Assembly: GCA_050875145.1 (NCBI GenBank) | Contig: JBNMLH010000001.1 | Coordinates: 248,001 to 312,000 of the forward strand | Source of the DNA: CAG-411 sp050875145 | Lineage (GTDB): Bacteria > Bacillota > Clostridia > Lachnospirales > Lachnospiraceae | Direction of reading: 5' to 3' | DNA length: 64,000 nt | Shown here: piece after piece, positions 46,820 through 55,440 of the stretch | Layout: each line of letters opens with the position of its first letter | How positions within the stretch are numbered: the first letter of the stretch is position 1 | Translations under genes and position numbers: made by a program | Notes under the pieces: generated by a model | The model's input: only the letters and a program-made list of their open reading frames with translations | Told to the model about the DNA's origin: nothing | Databases searched by the model: none

Positions 46820-47434
46820 CTAATCTTCCCAAGGACGAATCCGATACGTTACGTCCAATTTTTCACAAATCTGTCTACATTGCTCCTCTTCTTCTTTGGA
46901 AAGGGTAGTATCTACCGTTGACAATACCACATTAGGCACATATTTCTTGGCTTCTCTTGCAAAATCTAACATAGCACGATACGCTTTATCTCCATATATA
47001 CTGCGTACCATCTCATTATATTTCTCTTCATTGGGCGTATTTAAACTAATAGAAATGGTATCAACCAATCCCTTCAGTTCTGGTGCTACATCACGCCCAT
47101 TGATTAAATTTGCCTGTCCATTTGTGTTGATGCGGATTGGCTTTTGATAGTTTTCCTTCACAAATGTAGCCACTTCAAGCAATACATCCATTCGTTCTGT
47201 CGGTTCTCCAAATCCACAAAATACAACTTCTTCATACTGACTCATATCTTCTTTCGCAAATGCATCTTTCACTTCCTGTAAAGTCGGCTCATGATCCAAC
47301 CATAAAGAATCTGATTCTTCCATGTGGTCTCTATTTTGCCTTAAACAAAATACACAAGAACAGGAACAGCGATTTGTCAGATTCACATATAAATTATTGT
47401 GTACTTTATATACAATTGTCATTACCTTTTTCAT
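46820..47434 (-). CDS. TatD-linked radical SAM protein
   Basis: 204 residues, a compact radical SAM enzyme. The cluster motif is CSCSCVFCLRQNRDHMEES; the GEP-like motif is FCGFGEPTERMD; INTNGQANLINGRD follows. This is the short family usually adjacent or fused to a TatD-type nuclease; no tatD gene is visible in the window. Function unknown. Start ATG 47434 after GGGAGAGAG. Confidence 0.85.
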   Translation of the reverse strand: MKKVMTIVYKVHNNLYVNLTNRCSCSCVFCLRQNRDHMEESDSLWLDHEPTLQEVKDAFAKEDMSQYEEVVFCGFGEPTERMDVLLEVATFVKENYQKPIRINTNGQANLINGRDVAPELKGLVDTISISLNTPNEEKYNEMVRSIYGDKAYRAMLDFAREAKKYVPNVVLSTVDTTLSKEEEEQCRQICEKLDVTYRIRPWED

Positions 47435-47485
47435 CTATCTCTCTCCCTAATCATTTAATATTTCTCAGAAGATGCCTTCTTTTTC

Positions 47486-48361
47486 TCACACCTTTAGCGT
47501 ATGCAAAACTTCTTCAAAGCAAACACCATCTGTTGTTGGTATATCCAGTTCGATGGAACGCAAAATACATTTTTTTATGAAAGCAGACGCTTTCTTTACC
47601 GATGTATAAAAATCAACTCCATTTACTGCATCTGCGGCAATAATAGCCGTAAAAATATCCCCTGTTCCAGAACGTTCCGTTCCGACTTTATGTGTCTTTA
47701 CAATAGAGGGTTCTTTCCCCTTTTCGTAGCATAAATTGCAGATATAACTTTTCTGTGAAAAACCAGTAATCACTACTTTCTTTGGCCCTTTTTCCACCAA
47801 TTTTTCTGCCAGTTGTACCAGTTCTGCTACTTTCCAGTCTTCTTTATATGGTGTTTCCGTAAGAATGCACGCTTCTGTGAGATTTGGTGTCAGTATATCT
47901 GCATATTTTATCAACTCTTTCATTCGCTGACACATCTCTTGTGTATAGGTTGGATATGGTTCCCCGTAATCTCCAATCACTGGATCGATAATAACCAAAG
48001 TATCCTTTGTCTTAAACATTTTCATAAAATGTCCCACAATTTCAATTTGATCTGCAGAGCCTAAAAAACCAGTACAGATTCCATTAAAGGTCAGATTAAG
48101 TTTCTTCCATTCTTCCATATATGGCTCCATATTTTCCGTAAAATCTCTATAAAAAAAAGAAGCATATCCTGTATGATTAGAAAATATAGACGTAGGTAAC
48201 GGACAACACTGAATCCGCAACGTAGAAATAACAGGAAGTGCAACGGCAATAGAACAGCGTCCAAATCCCGACATATCATTGATTACTGCTATTTTTTTTT
48301 GATTATTATGTGATACATCCTTTGATAAGCCGCTATCCTTTATATTCTCGTTTTTTGTCAT
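47486..48361 (-). CDS. Pyridoxal/pyridoxamine kinase
   Basis: 291 residues of the ribokinase-like fold. Signatures: INDMSGFGRCSIAVALPV at the N-terminus (substrate pocket), VIIDPVIGDYGEPYPTY, LTPNLTEACILT and the ATP-site GTGDIFTAIIAADAV. It phosphorylates pyridoxal, pyridoxamine or pyridoxine in B6 salvage. ATG 48361 follows GAGGAGG. Confidence 0.92.
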   Translation of the reverse strand: MTKNENIKDSGLSKDVSHNNQKKIAVINDMSGFGRCSIAVALPVISTLRIQCCPLPTSIFSNHTGYASFFYRDFTENMEPYMEEWKKLNLTFNGICTGFLGSADQIEIVGHFMKMFKTKDTLVIIDPVIGDYGEPYPTYTQEMCQRMKELIKYADILTPNLTEACILTETPYKEDWKVAELVQLAEKLVEKGPKKVVITGFSQKSYICNLCYEKGKEPSIVKTHKVGTERSGTGDIFTAIIAADAVNGVDFYTSVKKASAFIKKCILRSIELDIPTTDGVCFEEVLHTLKV

Positions 48362-48473
48362 GATGTGCCTCCTCAAACTTACTTTCCATCTATCATCAGG
48401 GCACTTTATGAATGCCCGCTTTCTGAACGCTTACTCTTATGTATTCATTACTGTGTATTATAGCAAAATGCAA

Positions 48474-48507
48474 AAAGAGGTGCAACCATCCTGTGTTGCA
48501 CCTCTTT
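48474..48507. terminator. Terminator of the second MATE gene
   Basis: AAAGAGGTGCAA and TTGCACCTCTTT form a perfect 12-base stem with A/T flanks. Confidence 0.85.
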
Positions 48508-48572
48508 ATCAAATATAAAACGGTTGCGATTCACAACCCATGTAAACAGTAACCTTTTTTGGCAATGCTACA

Positions 48573-49967
48573 TTAACGGTCTTCTACTTCCAAATGTCCT
48601 GCTTCTTTATGAGACATTCTTTTTAATAAGAAAACTGCTATACACATGGAAATAAATTCCGCAATTAAAAAAGTAAACCAAATCAACCATGTTTCTTTCG
48701 GTGAACGGATTGCGATTTTTGAAAATACCCAAGCTACAGGAATGACAAACAAAAACTGCCTACATAAAGAAACAATCAAAGATTCTATTCCGCCGTCCAA
48801 AGCCTGAAAAATTCCCTGAAAGGCTATATTTGCCCCTGCAAACAGAAAACTTAATGATACAATTCGCATGGCATCTATACAAAGCCCCTCTGTTTTTCCT
48901 GATAAACCAAATACTGCTGCAAACTGTGGTGCAAAAATTTCCAGTAATAACATTCCTACTGCCATGATAATTACTGCATAAAGAATACCATATTTCATTC
49001 CTTCCTTCACACGTTTTCTACTTTGCATACCGTGGTTAAAAGAAATAATTGGAGTAATGGCATCTCGCAAACCAAAGGCAGCAAAAAGAACAAACTGCTG
49101 GATTTTATAATACAACCCATATGCCGTAACCACACTCTCATCAATTTTTACAAATATAATGTTTAATGCATAGGTCATAAATGACATTAACGCCTGTGCA
49201 ATAATCGCAGGTAATCCAATAGAATAAATTCCTTTTATAATATGCCCAGACGGTTTTTTGTATTTCAAACGGTTATCAATTTCTTTATTATATTTTAAAT
49301 GCAAAATAAACCCTGTCAGGGCAGATGCAATCTGACCAATTACAGTCGCATAAGCAGCTCCTTTTACCCCCAATGTTGGACACCCCATCCAACCGTAAAT
49401 TAAAATAGGGTCCAAAATAATATTTATGACAGCTCCTATAACCTGTGCCGTAGTCGAAAATATAGAACGCCCTGTTGCCTGTAATAATTTTTCAAAAATT
49501 GCAAAATACACACTTCCAACCGATGCTACACAACATATAGTAAGATAGGAAACTGCCATATCCTTAATCTGCATATTGGTTGTCTGTGAAGCAATATAAG
49601 GCTTCACGCCTACAAGACCAAAAATAAGAAATACAACATACATAACTGCACCAAGAAAAATTGCATTTCCGGCCACCTTACTGGCACGTTCCTTTTCTCC
49701 CTGTCCCAAGCATTTTGCCAAAAGTGCATTGGTTCCTACTCCAGTTCCAATTGCAACGGCAACCATAAGCATCTGTACAGGAAATGCCAGTGTCAATGCA
49801 TTTAATGCCGCCTCACCGCCTTCTGCCATCTTGGAAATAAACGCACTATCCACAATATTATATACCGCCTGCAACATCATAGACAAAATCATAGGAATTC
49901 CCATGGATAGTATCAGTTGATTGACTGGTTGTGTTGCCATCTTTCCTCTTGAATCTTCCTGTTTCAT
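48573..49967 (-). CDS. MATE-family efflux transporter (second copy)
   Basis: 464 residues, 12 membrane helices, from ATG 49967 after GGAGG. N-terminal signature SMGIPMILSMMLQAVYNIVDSAFISKMAEGGEAALNA. It is not a recent duplicate of the MATE at 26562-27944; the sequences differ throughout. Likely drug or metabolite export driven by Na+ or H+. Confidence 0.88.
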   Translation of the reverse strand: MKQEDSRGKMATQPVNQLILSMGIPMILSMMLQAVYNIVDSAFISKMAEGGEAALNALTLAFPVQMLMVAVAIGTGVGTNALLAKCLGQGEKERASKVAGNAIFLGAVMYVVFLIFGLVGVKPYIASQTTNMQIKDMAVSYLTICCVASVGSVYFAIFEKLLQATGRSIFSTTAQVIGAVINIILDPILIYGWMGCPTLGVKGAAYATVIGQIASALTGFILHLKYNKEIDNRLKYKKPSGHIIKGIYSIGLPAIIAQALMSFMTYALNIIFVKIDESVVTAYGLYYKIQQFVLFAAFGLRDAITPIISFNHGMQSRKRVKEGMKYGILYAVIIMAVGMLLLEIFAPQFAAVFGLSGKTEGLCIDAMRIVSLSFLFAGANIAFQGIFQALDGGIESLIVSLCRQFLFVIPVAWVFSKIAIRSPKETWLIWFTFLIAEFISMCIAVFLLKRMSHKEAGHLEVEDR

Positions 49968-50068
49968 TTTGTTTCCTCCATTTTCCTTATAAATAAATCG
50001 TTTTGCTAGTAAAACATGTTTCTCTCAATTGGGTGAAAGATACTGCCCTCCGCAAACTGCATATTCCC

Positions 50069-50119
50069 GCGGAGCATTTTTACTCTATAGGACGACTTTT
50101 CTATAGAACAAAAAAAGCG
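50069..50119. repeat. Inverted-repeat element, family 2, copy C
   Basis: CGCGGAGCATTTTTACTCTATAGGA layout with arms ACTCTATAG and CTATAGAAC, abutting a terminator as in the other two copies. The preceding GCATATTCCCGCGGAGCA resembles the flank of copy A. Confidence 0.62.
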
Positions 50120-50147
50120 TAAATCCATTCCTGGATTTACGCTTTTT
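50112..50147. terminator. Terminator-like hairpin
   Basis: AAAAAGCGTAAATCCA pairs with TGGATTTACGCTTTTT. It lies upstream of the MATE gene and downstream of the threonine-exporter region on the minus strand. Confidence 0.8.
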
Positions 50148-50220
50148 GCTACTCGGTTCCCTTATTGTAACATATTTTTCATTTTTATGTAAGAAAAATT
50201 TCAAATTTCCACTTTTATCT

Positions 50221-50250
50221 TGTAACAGTTCAGCCGGGCAGAAATAATTG
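50221..50250 (+). repeat. Left arm of 30-base inverted repeat flanking the exporter small subunit
   Basis: TGTAACAGTTCAGCCGGGCA with AAATAATTG after it is the reverse complement (about 28 of 30) of 51009-51038. A direct partial copy is at 50894-50911. The 49968-50388 interval otherwise holds only repeats and a terminator. Confidence 0.75.
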
Positions 50251-50251
50251 T

Positions 50252-50290
50252 GTCAAGGATATTCGCAATCCGCTTCGCTACTTACTCATA
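50252..50290 (+). repeat. 39-base repeat, copy 1
   Basis: GGATATTCGCAATCCGCT followed by TCGCTACTTACTCATA. A near-identical stretch occurs at 53710-53750. Confidence 0.7.
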
Positions 50291-50388
50291 TAAAAGCGGC
50301 AGTGGGTGCTCTTGAACTTTTATAAAGTGCTCTTGCCTGCTGGGCAGACTAAATGCAGTTTGTACAATCCATTTTCCCTGCTAAACTA

Positions 50389-50808
50389 TTACTTTATCTT
50401 TCCAATCGTGCCAAAGATGGCCCATACAAGACTCATTCCTAAAGCAATCGCAACAGCAAATATAGCAGTCTCTACTCCATAAGAATGCACCGAATTCCAA
50501 TCCTCTTTTACAAATGCACTCATGGTATAAAAAAGACTGCTTCCCGGCACTAGAGAAATGACTGCTATGATAAGATACAGGGTTGCCGGTGCCCGCTGTA
50601 TCCTAGCTAACACCTCCGCGTACAATGCTCCACTAGCACTGGCTAAAAATACAGGAATAAATCCATTTTTTATATAGATACTACTAATCATATATACCAA
50701 ATAGGTGCATACGCCTCCTAAAGCAGCACGCAGGTAGTGTCTGCTTTGCAGATGGAATAACATTCCAAAACCGATGCATCCGATAAAAACACTGAGCAAT
50801 TGTATCAT
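50389..50808 (-). CDS. Threonine/serine exporter, small subunit (ThrE_2 type)
   Basis: 139 residues with four to five membrane helices (IQLLSVFIGCIGFGMLFHLQ at the N-terminus; LIIAVISLVPGSSLFYTM in the middle). It corresponds to the C-terminal half of ThrE-type exporters (DUF3815). Its partner with the N-terminal half lies at 51091-51876; the usual close spacing is broken by a 280-base repeat-bearing gap. Confidence 0.85.
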   Translation of the reverse strand: MIQLLSVFIGCIGFGMLFHLQSRHYLRAALGGVCTYLVYMISSIYIKNGFIPVFLASASGALYAEVLARIQRAPATLYLIIAVISLVPGSSLFYTMSAFVKEDWNSVHSYGVETAIFAVAIALGMSLVWAIFGTIGKIK

Positions 50809-51008
50809 AGTCTACCTCCTGTTCTATAATATGTACTCTCAGAATCTATCATTCCCCTATCTACAAGAGTTCTAGCCTTTTTTCAAACATTTTCTGTAAC
50901 AGTTCAGCCAGGGTCATTCATAAAGTGCCATAATACACAAATTGGCTAAAAATATTTTTTTGGCTAGACACTCTCACTCTGTACGCTTTTACACTAGGCT
51001 TGAAAAGA

Positions 51009-51038
51009 CAATCATTTCTGCCCGGCTGAACTGTTACC
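51009..51038 (-). repeat. Right arm of 30-base inverted repeat
   Basis: Reverse complement of 50221-50250, so the small exporter subunit sits between two outward repeats, like a small cassette. No transposase is present. Confidence 0.75.
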
Positions 51039-51090
51039 ATTTTCTTTTCCCTTACCTATGCCTTAGCAGTATGAAGATGCTACTCTGCGC

Positions 51091-51876
51091 TCAAAGAGAA
51101 AAAGATAACCAAATTGCCGTCATAAATCCACACGCCAATGCTCCCGCCCACAAAAGGCTTTCTGCCAAACGAAGAAAACCTGAAATGGTATCTCCCACTA
51201 AAATATCACGCACAGAGTTTGTCATCGCCAATCCTGGAATCAACAACATAATATCTCCAATCATAATATAATCTAAATGAAGGAACGGAACACATTTCAC
51301 AACAACAGATATTCCAATACCGATTATAAAAGAACAAAACAATTGAAATACCGCCATGTTAGTACAATATTTTTGAACATACCTTTGCAGCAGACAAATA
51401 AAAATTGCAAAAAGCATAGAAAATAGTCCATCCTGCAAACTACCTCCAAAAAACACAGAAAAACTTCCGGCACTTAACATCGCGCCAAGCAAATACTTTT
51501 TAAAAGAATAGGGCTGATTCTTTATTTCTTGTATTTTTTCCTGAAGTTCTGCAACTTTCATTGGCTCCTGACAACACTTTCTACTAAGTGCATTTAATTG
51601 CTCTAATTTTGTAAAATCATTACCAATCGGTTTACGGATACGGCGAGTAAGTGTGATTTCCTCCCCATCTTCATAAAGCATGGTCACCACCATACTGGTT
51701 GTAATCACAAACACATTCATTCCTTTTGCTCCATATGCTCTTCCCATTCGTTCCAGCGTGTCCTCCACTCGATTGACTTCCCCGCCGTATTCCAATAATG
51801 CCTGTCCTAAATCCAGTAACGCACGTAAAATCTCTCTTGCCTGACCAATATGTTTTTTTTCACCCACTCGTCTCAC
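51091..51876 (-). CDS. Threonine/serine exporter, large subunit (ThrE type)
   Basis: 261 residues. A cytoplasmic N-terminal domain of about 115 residues (LLEYGGEVNRVEDTLERMGRA and TRRIRKPIGNDFTKLEQLN) is followed by five membrane helices. This is the DUF1212/ThrE N-terminal half that pairs with the ThrE_2 protein to export threonine and serine. Probably co-transcribed with the downstream half despite the intervening repeats. Confidence 0.87.
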   Translation of the reverse strand: MRRVGEKKHIGQAREILRALLDLGQALLEYGGEVNRVEDTLERMGRAYGAKGMNVFVITTSMVVTMLYEDGEEITLTRRIRKPIGNDFTKLEQLNALSRKCCQEPMKVAELQEKIQEIKNQPYSFKKYLLGAMLSAGSFSVFFGGSLQDGLFSMLFAIFICLLQRYVQKYCTNMAVFQLFCSFIIGIGISVVVKCVPFLHLDYIMIGDIMLLIPGLAMTNSVRDILVGDTISGFLRLAESLLWAGALACGFMTAIWLSFSL

Positions 51877-52041
51877 CTGCCTGTTTTTATACTTTTAACA
51901 AAACTCTATGTCAGTTTCTTTCCCTAACCTAGAAAATCTGTTTTTCATTTTCATTCTACTATCATGCATGATACTGTTACAATTAGGATTGAAAATTGTT
52001 TTCATGCTTTATTATGTCCAAATATGATGAAGTATCCGCTT

Positions 52042-53202
52042 TTACACAATATTCCAAACTTCGTACCCCTGTCTTTTTGCTGAATCATAAACCGGACGCA
52101 TATTTTTTTCTAATATTTTGTAAAACTCTTCACATGTATTCCCTTTTCGATACAACTCTTTATTTGCCCAAATAGAGTGCAGGTTGTCCCTGTAACAAGC
52201 TTCATACAGCTTGTGAATTTCTGGCTTAGTATGTAACAGCTCATACAGTATATATTGATTAGCTGCAAATTTTTTGAAAAAGGAATCCCATAAGGGAAGC
52301 TTATTACTTTTTTTCAAATTCCAAGTAGAATTCATTGGCATTAAATTCCACAATTCGTTATTCATTACGAAAGACCAAGGGATAAAATGATCTACATCAT
52401 AATGATTTTTATCTATTCTTTCATTCTTAAATACATCCATAACGGGTCTCATGTCCAATATGCCTTCCCAAAGTTTTCTAACCTGATCCAGTTTACGCAT
52501 TTTTTCATCCAAAGGTACCATTTTGTAAACCAAACCTGGCACCTCTGGATTATTGTTTTGAAGCCACTTCACTTTCTCCAATTGTATCCATCCTAATATT
52601 GCCACTGTATTATCCTGTATCATTTGTATCCAACCATCATTAAATAGAATTGTACGATTCAAGCCAGTGCCATCACCAAATACATAGGGCAAAAGTATTT
52701 CTGTTCCACTTAATTTATTGTAGTATGCCATCATTCTTCCTGCCGTGCTGTTTAAATCTATCTTCTCTGCCCCACGGTTTGCAAATCCTGATAATACCTT
52801 ATATGGCACATACTTTGTAAGTTCCATTTTGTATTTATGCAGCTCTTTATCTCCGCTGTATTCGGTCAGTTTATTTTTTATCTCTATCTTATCCGCGTGA
52901 TTTGGCAATTGACTTAATTCTTGTAATCTAAGAACGGCCTTTTCAAGATTGTCCTTTAGCTGTCCTTCTCCAAATAAACCACTCAAATGAATATGAAACT
53001 CCAATACAGAATACCAGGCATTGTAAATCATTTCATTGATAATTTCATCATATGTGACCTGCTTTTTATTTTCCACTATCAAATGAACGATTGCCTCAAG
53101 CCAATAAAATTTATAACAGAAAGTAGGATTCTTCATCATTCTTGAAAAGCCTTCAATATCAAGAGAATTATAATATCTTTCATCAATAACTAAATCAGCC
53201 AT
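52042..53202 (-). CDS. HNH endonuclease domain protein
   Basis: 386 residues. The C-terminal third has an HNH nuclease motif: HYDVDHFIPWSFVMNNELWN (catalytic DH), then LMPMNSTWNLKKSNKLP with the conserved Asn and Lys. The N-terminal 250 residues are a mixed alpha/beta region with no motif I recognise (LIVENKKQVTYDEIINEM, WYSVLEFHIHLSGLFGEG). It is a likely DNA nuclease, possibly defensive given the neighbouring island, but it stands outside the island and its substrate is unknown. Confidence 0.75.
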   Translation of the reverse strand: MADLVIDERYYNSLDIEGFSRMMKNPTFCYKFYWLEAIVHLIVENKKQVTYDEIINEMIYNAWYSVLEFHIHLSGLFGEGQLKDNLEKAVLRLQELSQLPNHADKIEIKNKLTEYSGDKELHKYKMELTKYVPYKVLSGFANRGAEKIDLNSTAGRMMAYYNKLSGTEILLPYVFGDGTGLNRTILFNDGWIQMIQDNTVAILGWIQLEKVKWLQNNNPEVPGLVYKMVPLDEKMRKLDQVRKLWEGILDMRPVMDVFKNERIDKNHYDVDHFIPWSFVMNNELWNLMPMNSTWNLKKSNKLPLWDSFFKKFAANQYILYELLHTKPEIHKLYEACYRDNLHSIWANKELYRKGNTCEEFYKILEKNMRPVYDSAKRQGYEVWNIV

Positions 53203-53362
53203 GTTCTCACCTTCTCTCTCAAAACACGTCTTATGTCTATTTTCTTATTTTATTTTTTCATTTTTTCTTTCACACTTCTAGCATAACATACCATCTTCCG
53301 TAAAAGCAAGAAAGACAGCCGTATGATACATACAACTGTCTTTTCTGACTTATTTTTAAACT

Positions 53363-53569
53363 TTACATGCATTTGTTACTTTTTCCTAATGCATCAATCA
53401 ATTTTGTCATTTCCTCTTTGGATTTTACCTGCTTACTTTTTTCAATAAATTCTGTTTTCTCCCTCTCACTCATATTAGAAAAATTTTTCATGGCATCCAT
53501 ATGCATTGCCAATGAAAACCCCAATCCTTCCGGTAATGCATCCGACATTCCATTTCTAGTTTCACTCAT
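53363..53569 (-). CDS. Small helical protein, unknown
   Basis: 68 residues from ATG 53569 after GGGGA. Helical with a Glu/Lys-rich half: LGFSLAMHMDAMKNFSNMSE, then EKTEFIEKSKQVKSKEEMTK, ending KSNKCM. No family recognised. Confidence 0.6.
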   Translation of the reverse strand: MSETRNGMSDALPEGLGFSLAMHMDAMKNFSNMSEREKTEFIEKSKQVKSKEEMTKLIDALGKSNKCM

Positions 53570-53709
53570 AGTATCCCCTACCTTTCTATCCGCTTTCCAA
53601 AAAATCATACGTTCAAAAGGAATGATGTCAAAGCCAAATATCCAAAACGAGGTTGTACTTACAAATGTAATACAAAGATATAGCTTGACTACAACATCAT
53701 CCCATTCGA

Positions 53710-53750
53710 GTCAATCGGATATTCGCAATCCGCTCTGCTACTTGCTCATA
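53710..53750 (+). repeat. 39-base repeat, copy 2
   Basis: GTCAATCGGATATTCGCAAT followed by CCGCTCTGCTACTTGCTCATA; about 90% identical to 50252-50290. It lies in the 53570-53915 gap, which otherwise holds only a hairpin. Confidence 0.7.
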
Positions 53751-53813
53751 ACACGATTCGCTGCTAGAACAGCAGATCAGAAGTGGCTTGTCCCCACTCT
53801 GATACAAGCAAGT

Positions 53814-53853
53814 TCTCCCCACCACTTATTGCTCTACGCAATAGAAGTGGGAG
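53814..53853. repeat. Hairpin, possible remnant of a transposon end
   Basis: CTCCCACTTCTATTGC pairs with GCAATAAGTGGTGGGGAG around a short loop. The AAGTGG-rich sequence resembles right ends of IS605-type elements, but no TnpB or TnpA is here; this is speculative. Confidence 0.35.
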
Positions 53854-53915
53854 ATTTTCTTAATCGTGTTAAGGTAGTATAACCAAAGTTACTATAACTA
53901 TTCAAAATTTATATT

Positions 53916-54389
53916 CTAATCTATTTTAATCTTTCCCTCTGAAACTAAATATTCTAAAAATCCCTCACAACCAGCTAACACATCTTTATAAGTAGCATCA
54001 AAATCCCCTGTATACCAAGGATCCGCCACATCTCGACCACTGCCTACAAAAGAAAGCATCTTATATATTTTGTTCTCTAGATCTCCACCAGCAATCCGAT
54101 TCATATTGCGGATATTGGCAGTATCCATACCAATTAAATAATCATACTTCTTATAATCCTCTTTTGTCATTTGTACAGCCCGATGTGGAACAACTGGTAT
54201 CCCCATCTCCTGTAACTTTCTCACAGTCCCATAATGTGGACCATTTCCAATTTCTTCCCGACTGGTAGCCGCGGAATTAATGTAAAATAAATTTTCGATG
54301 CCACGCTGTTTTACCATGTAGGTAAAAAGGCTTTCGGCAAGGGTGCTGCGGCAGATGTTGCCGTGGCAGATGAATAGGATTTTTATCAT
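53916..54389 (-). CDS. Low molecular weight protein tyrosine phosphatase
   Basis: 157 residues from ATG 54389 (AAGGAG upstream). The catalytic P-loop is FICHGNICRSTLAES (C-x4-NxCRS) at the N-terminus, and the acid Asp is in VADPWYTGDF near residue 126. It dephosphorylates tyrosine phosphoproteins or arginine phosphates. The 5' end of this gene is duplicated as a remnant at 62710-62740, so it marks the left edge of an inserted island. Confidence 0.93.
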   Translation of the reverse strand: MIKILFICHGNICRSTLAESLFTYMVKQRGIENLFYINSAATSREEIGNGPHYGTVRKLQEMGIPVVPHRAVQMTKEDYKKYDYLIGMDTANIRNMNRIAGGDLENKIYKMLSFVGSGRDVADPWYTGDFDATYKDVLAGCEGFLEYLVSEGKIKID

Positions 54390-54390
54390 A
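54359..54390. repeat. Left copy of island-flanking direct repeat
   Basis: TGCCGTGGCAGATGAA (54359-54374) then six differing bases and TTTTATCATA: the first 10 codons of the phosphatase gene. The other copy is at 62710-62741. Outside it TGCCCCGGAATGCC at 54410 resembles TGCCCCGCTTTGCC at 62669. Confidence 0.75.
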
Positions 54391-54517
54391 GTTTTGTTTC
54401 TCCTTATTTTGCCCCGGAATGCCCTGTTTTGCAAGGTTTTCTGGGGTTATGGTAAAATGCTCTAAAATTACAAATTGTGGTAAATCAGAGCAGAATTAAG
54501 CATGTTGTTATTACCTG

Positions 54518-54550
54518 TTAGTAGTAAAATGGAGAGTCTTACTACTAAGG
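54518..54550. other. Inverted repeat at the left island end
   Basis: TTAGTAGTAA (54518-54527) and TTACTACTAAGG (54539-54550) form a dyad just inside the left end of the island. Related TTAGTAGT/ACTACTAA sequences are at the right end. Confidence 0.45.
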
Positions 54551-54551
54551 A

Positions 54552-55440
54552 TCATAGTTTAGATGCAGACTCTTTGTTATCAACTCTTGCATCTACCACA
54601 ATTGTCTTTATTTCTATTTTATATTTTTCTTCAGTTTCTCTTGCAATAGTTTGTATATCATTAATACACTTTATATCATTATCCGTAAAGGCAATAACCA
54701 AAAATATACCAAGTTTGCAAGAGTCGATTTTCATATATTTAGGTAATTGTTTTTTTAGACCATTCCAAAACTTAGTATTCTTAGCCAATTTTGCTTCTAA
54801 TAACACACGTTTAGAATAACCAGTACTAAATCGAAAATCTACTGGTCCCATTCCCTGATTGACCTCTCTTGTGAAGTCAATGTTATTAGCTCTACAATGT
54901 TCATCTAATATTCCTTTAAATAAAATTTGAACATCCTCTTCGCTTCGTGGTGCAGTTTTCTTTTCATTCCATAACAACTTATATCCTGCACGTATTTCTA
55001 CAAAATCTTTATAATATTTTGTAAACTCAAAAATCTTATCGAAAAAAGATGTATCATCACTTATTATTCCAAAGTCAAATTTGTTTAGCGAAACTATTTC
55101 TTTTGACATTTCATACCATGCATACCGAAATGTTTTTTTCATTAATTCTCCAAATGTACCTGTCTCACGTTTTTCCACAATTTAAACATATTCTTTCACT
55201 AAATCATAATGCTCAATTGCTATCTCGGCTATTTTTTCTTTATCTAAATTTTTATCGATTTCATAATTAAAATTATTTCTCATTCTTTCAGACAAATCTA
55301 TAGTACTTTGAAAATCATCACTATTAATTTCAGGTAAAACATTCAAGAAATCTTTTGGTAACAAAATAATAGGTGAGTTATTCTTATACGGATTTATTGG
55401 TAAAAGGAATTCACCCGAACACCATCGTTTATATTCATAA
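54552..55440 (-). pseudogene. PD-(D/E)XK nuclease gene, interrupted by IS200 and an in-frame stop
   Basis: The frame reads DYEYKRWCSGEFLLPINPYK, then ILLPKDFLNVLPE, and ends LVKEYV before a TAA at 55182-55184. It continues in the same frame IVEKRETGTFGELMKKTFRY to the real stop at 54552. The C-terminal part has GPVDFRFSTG ... RVLLEAKLAKN, a PD-(D/E)XK site (Asp, then E-A-K). The 5' end is lost at an IS200-type element at 55441. The 208-codon open part starting at GTG 55176-55178 could still be translated, but without its N-terminal half. Most likely the restriction nuclease of the adjacent methyltransferase system. Confidence 0.8.
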
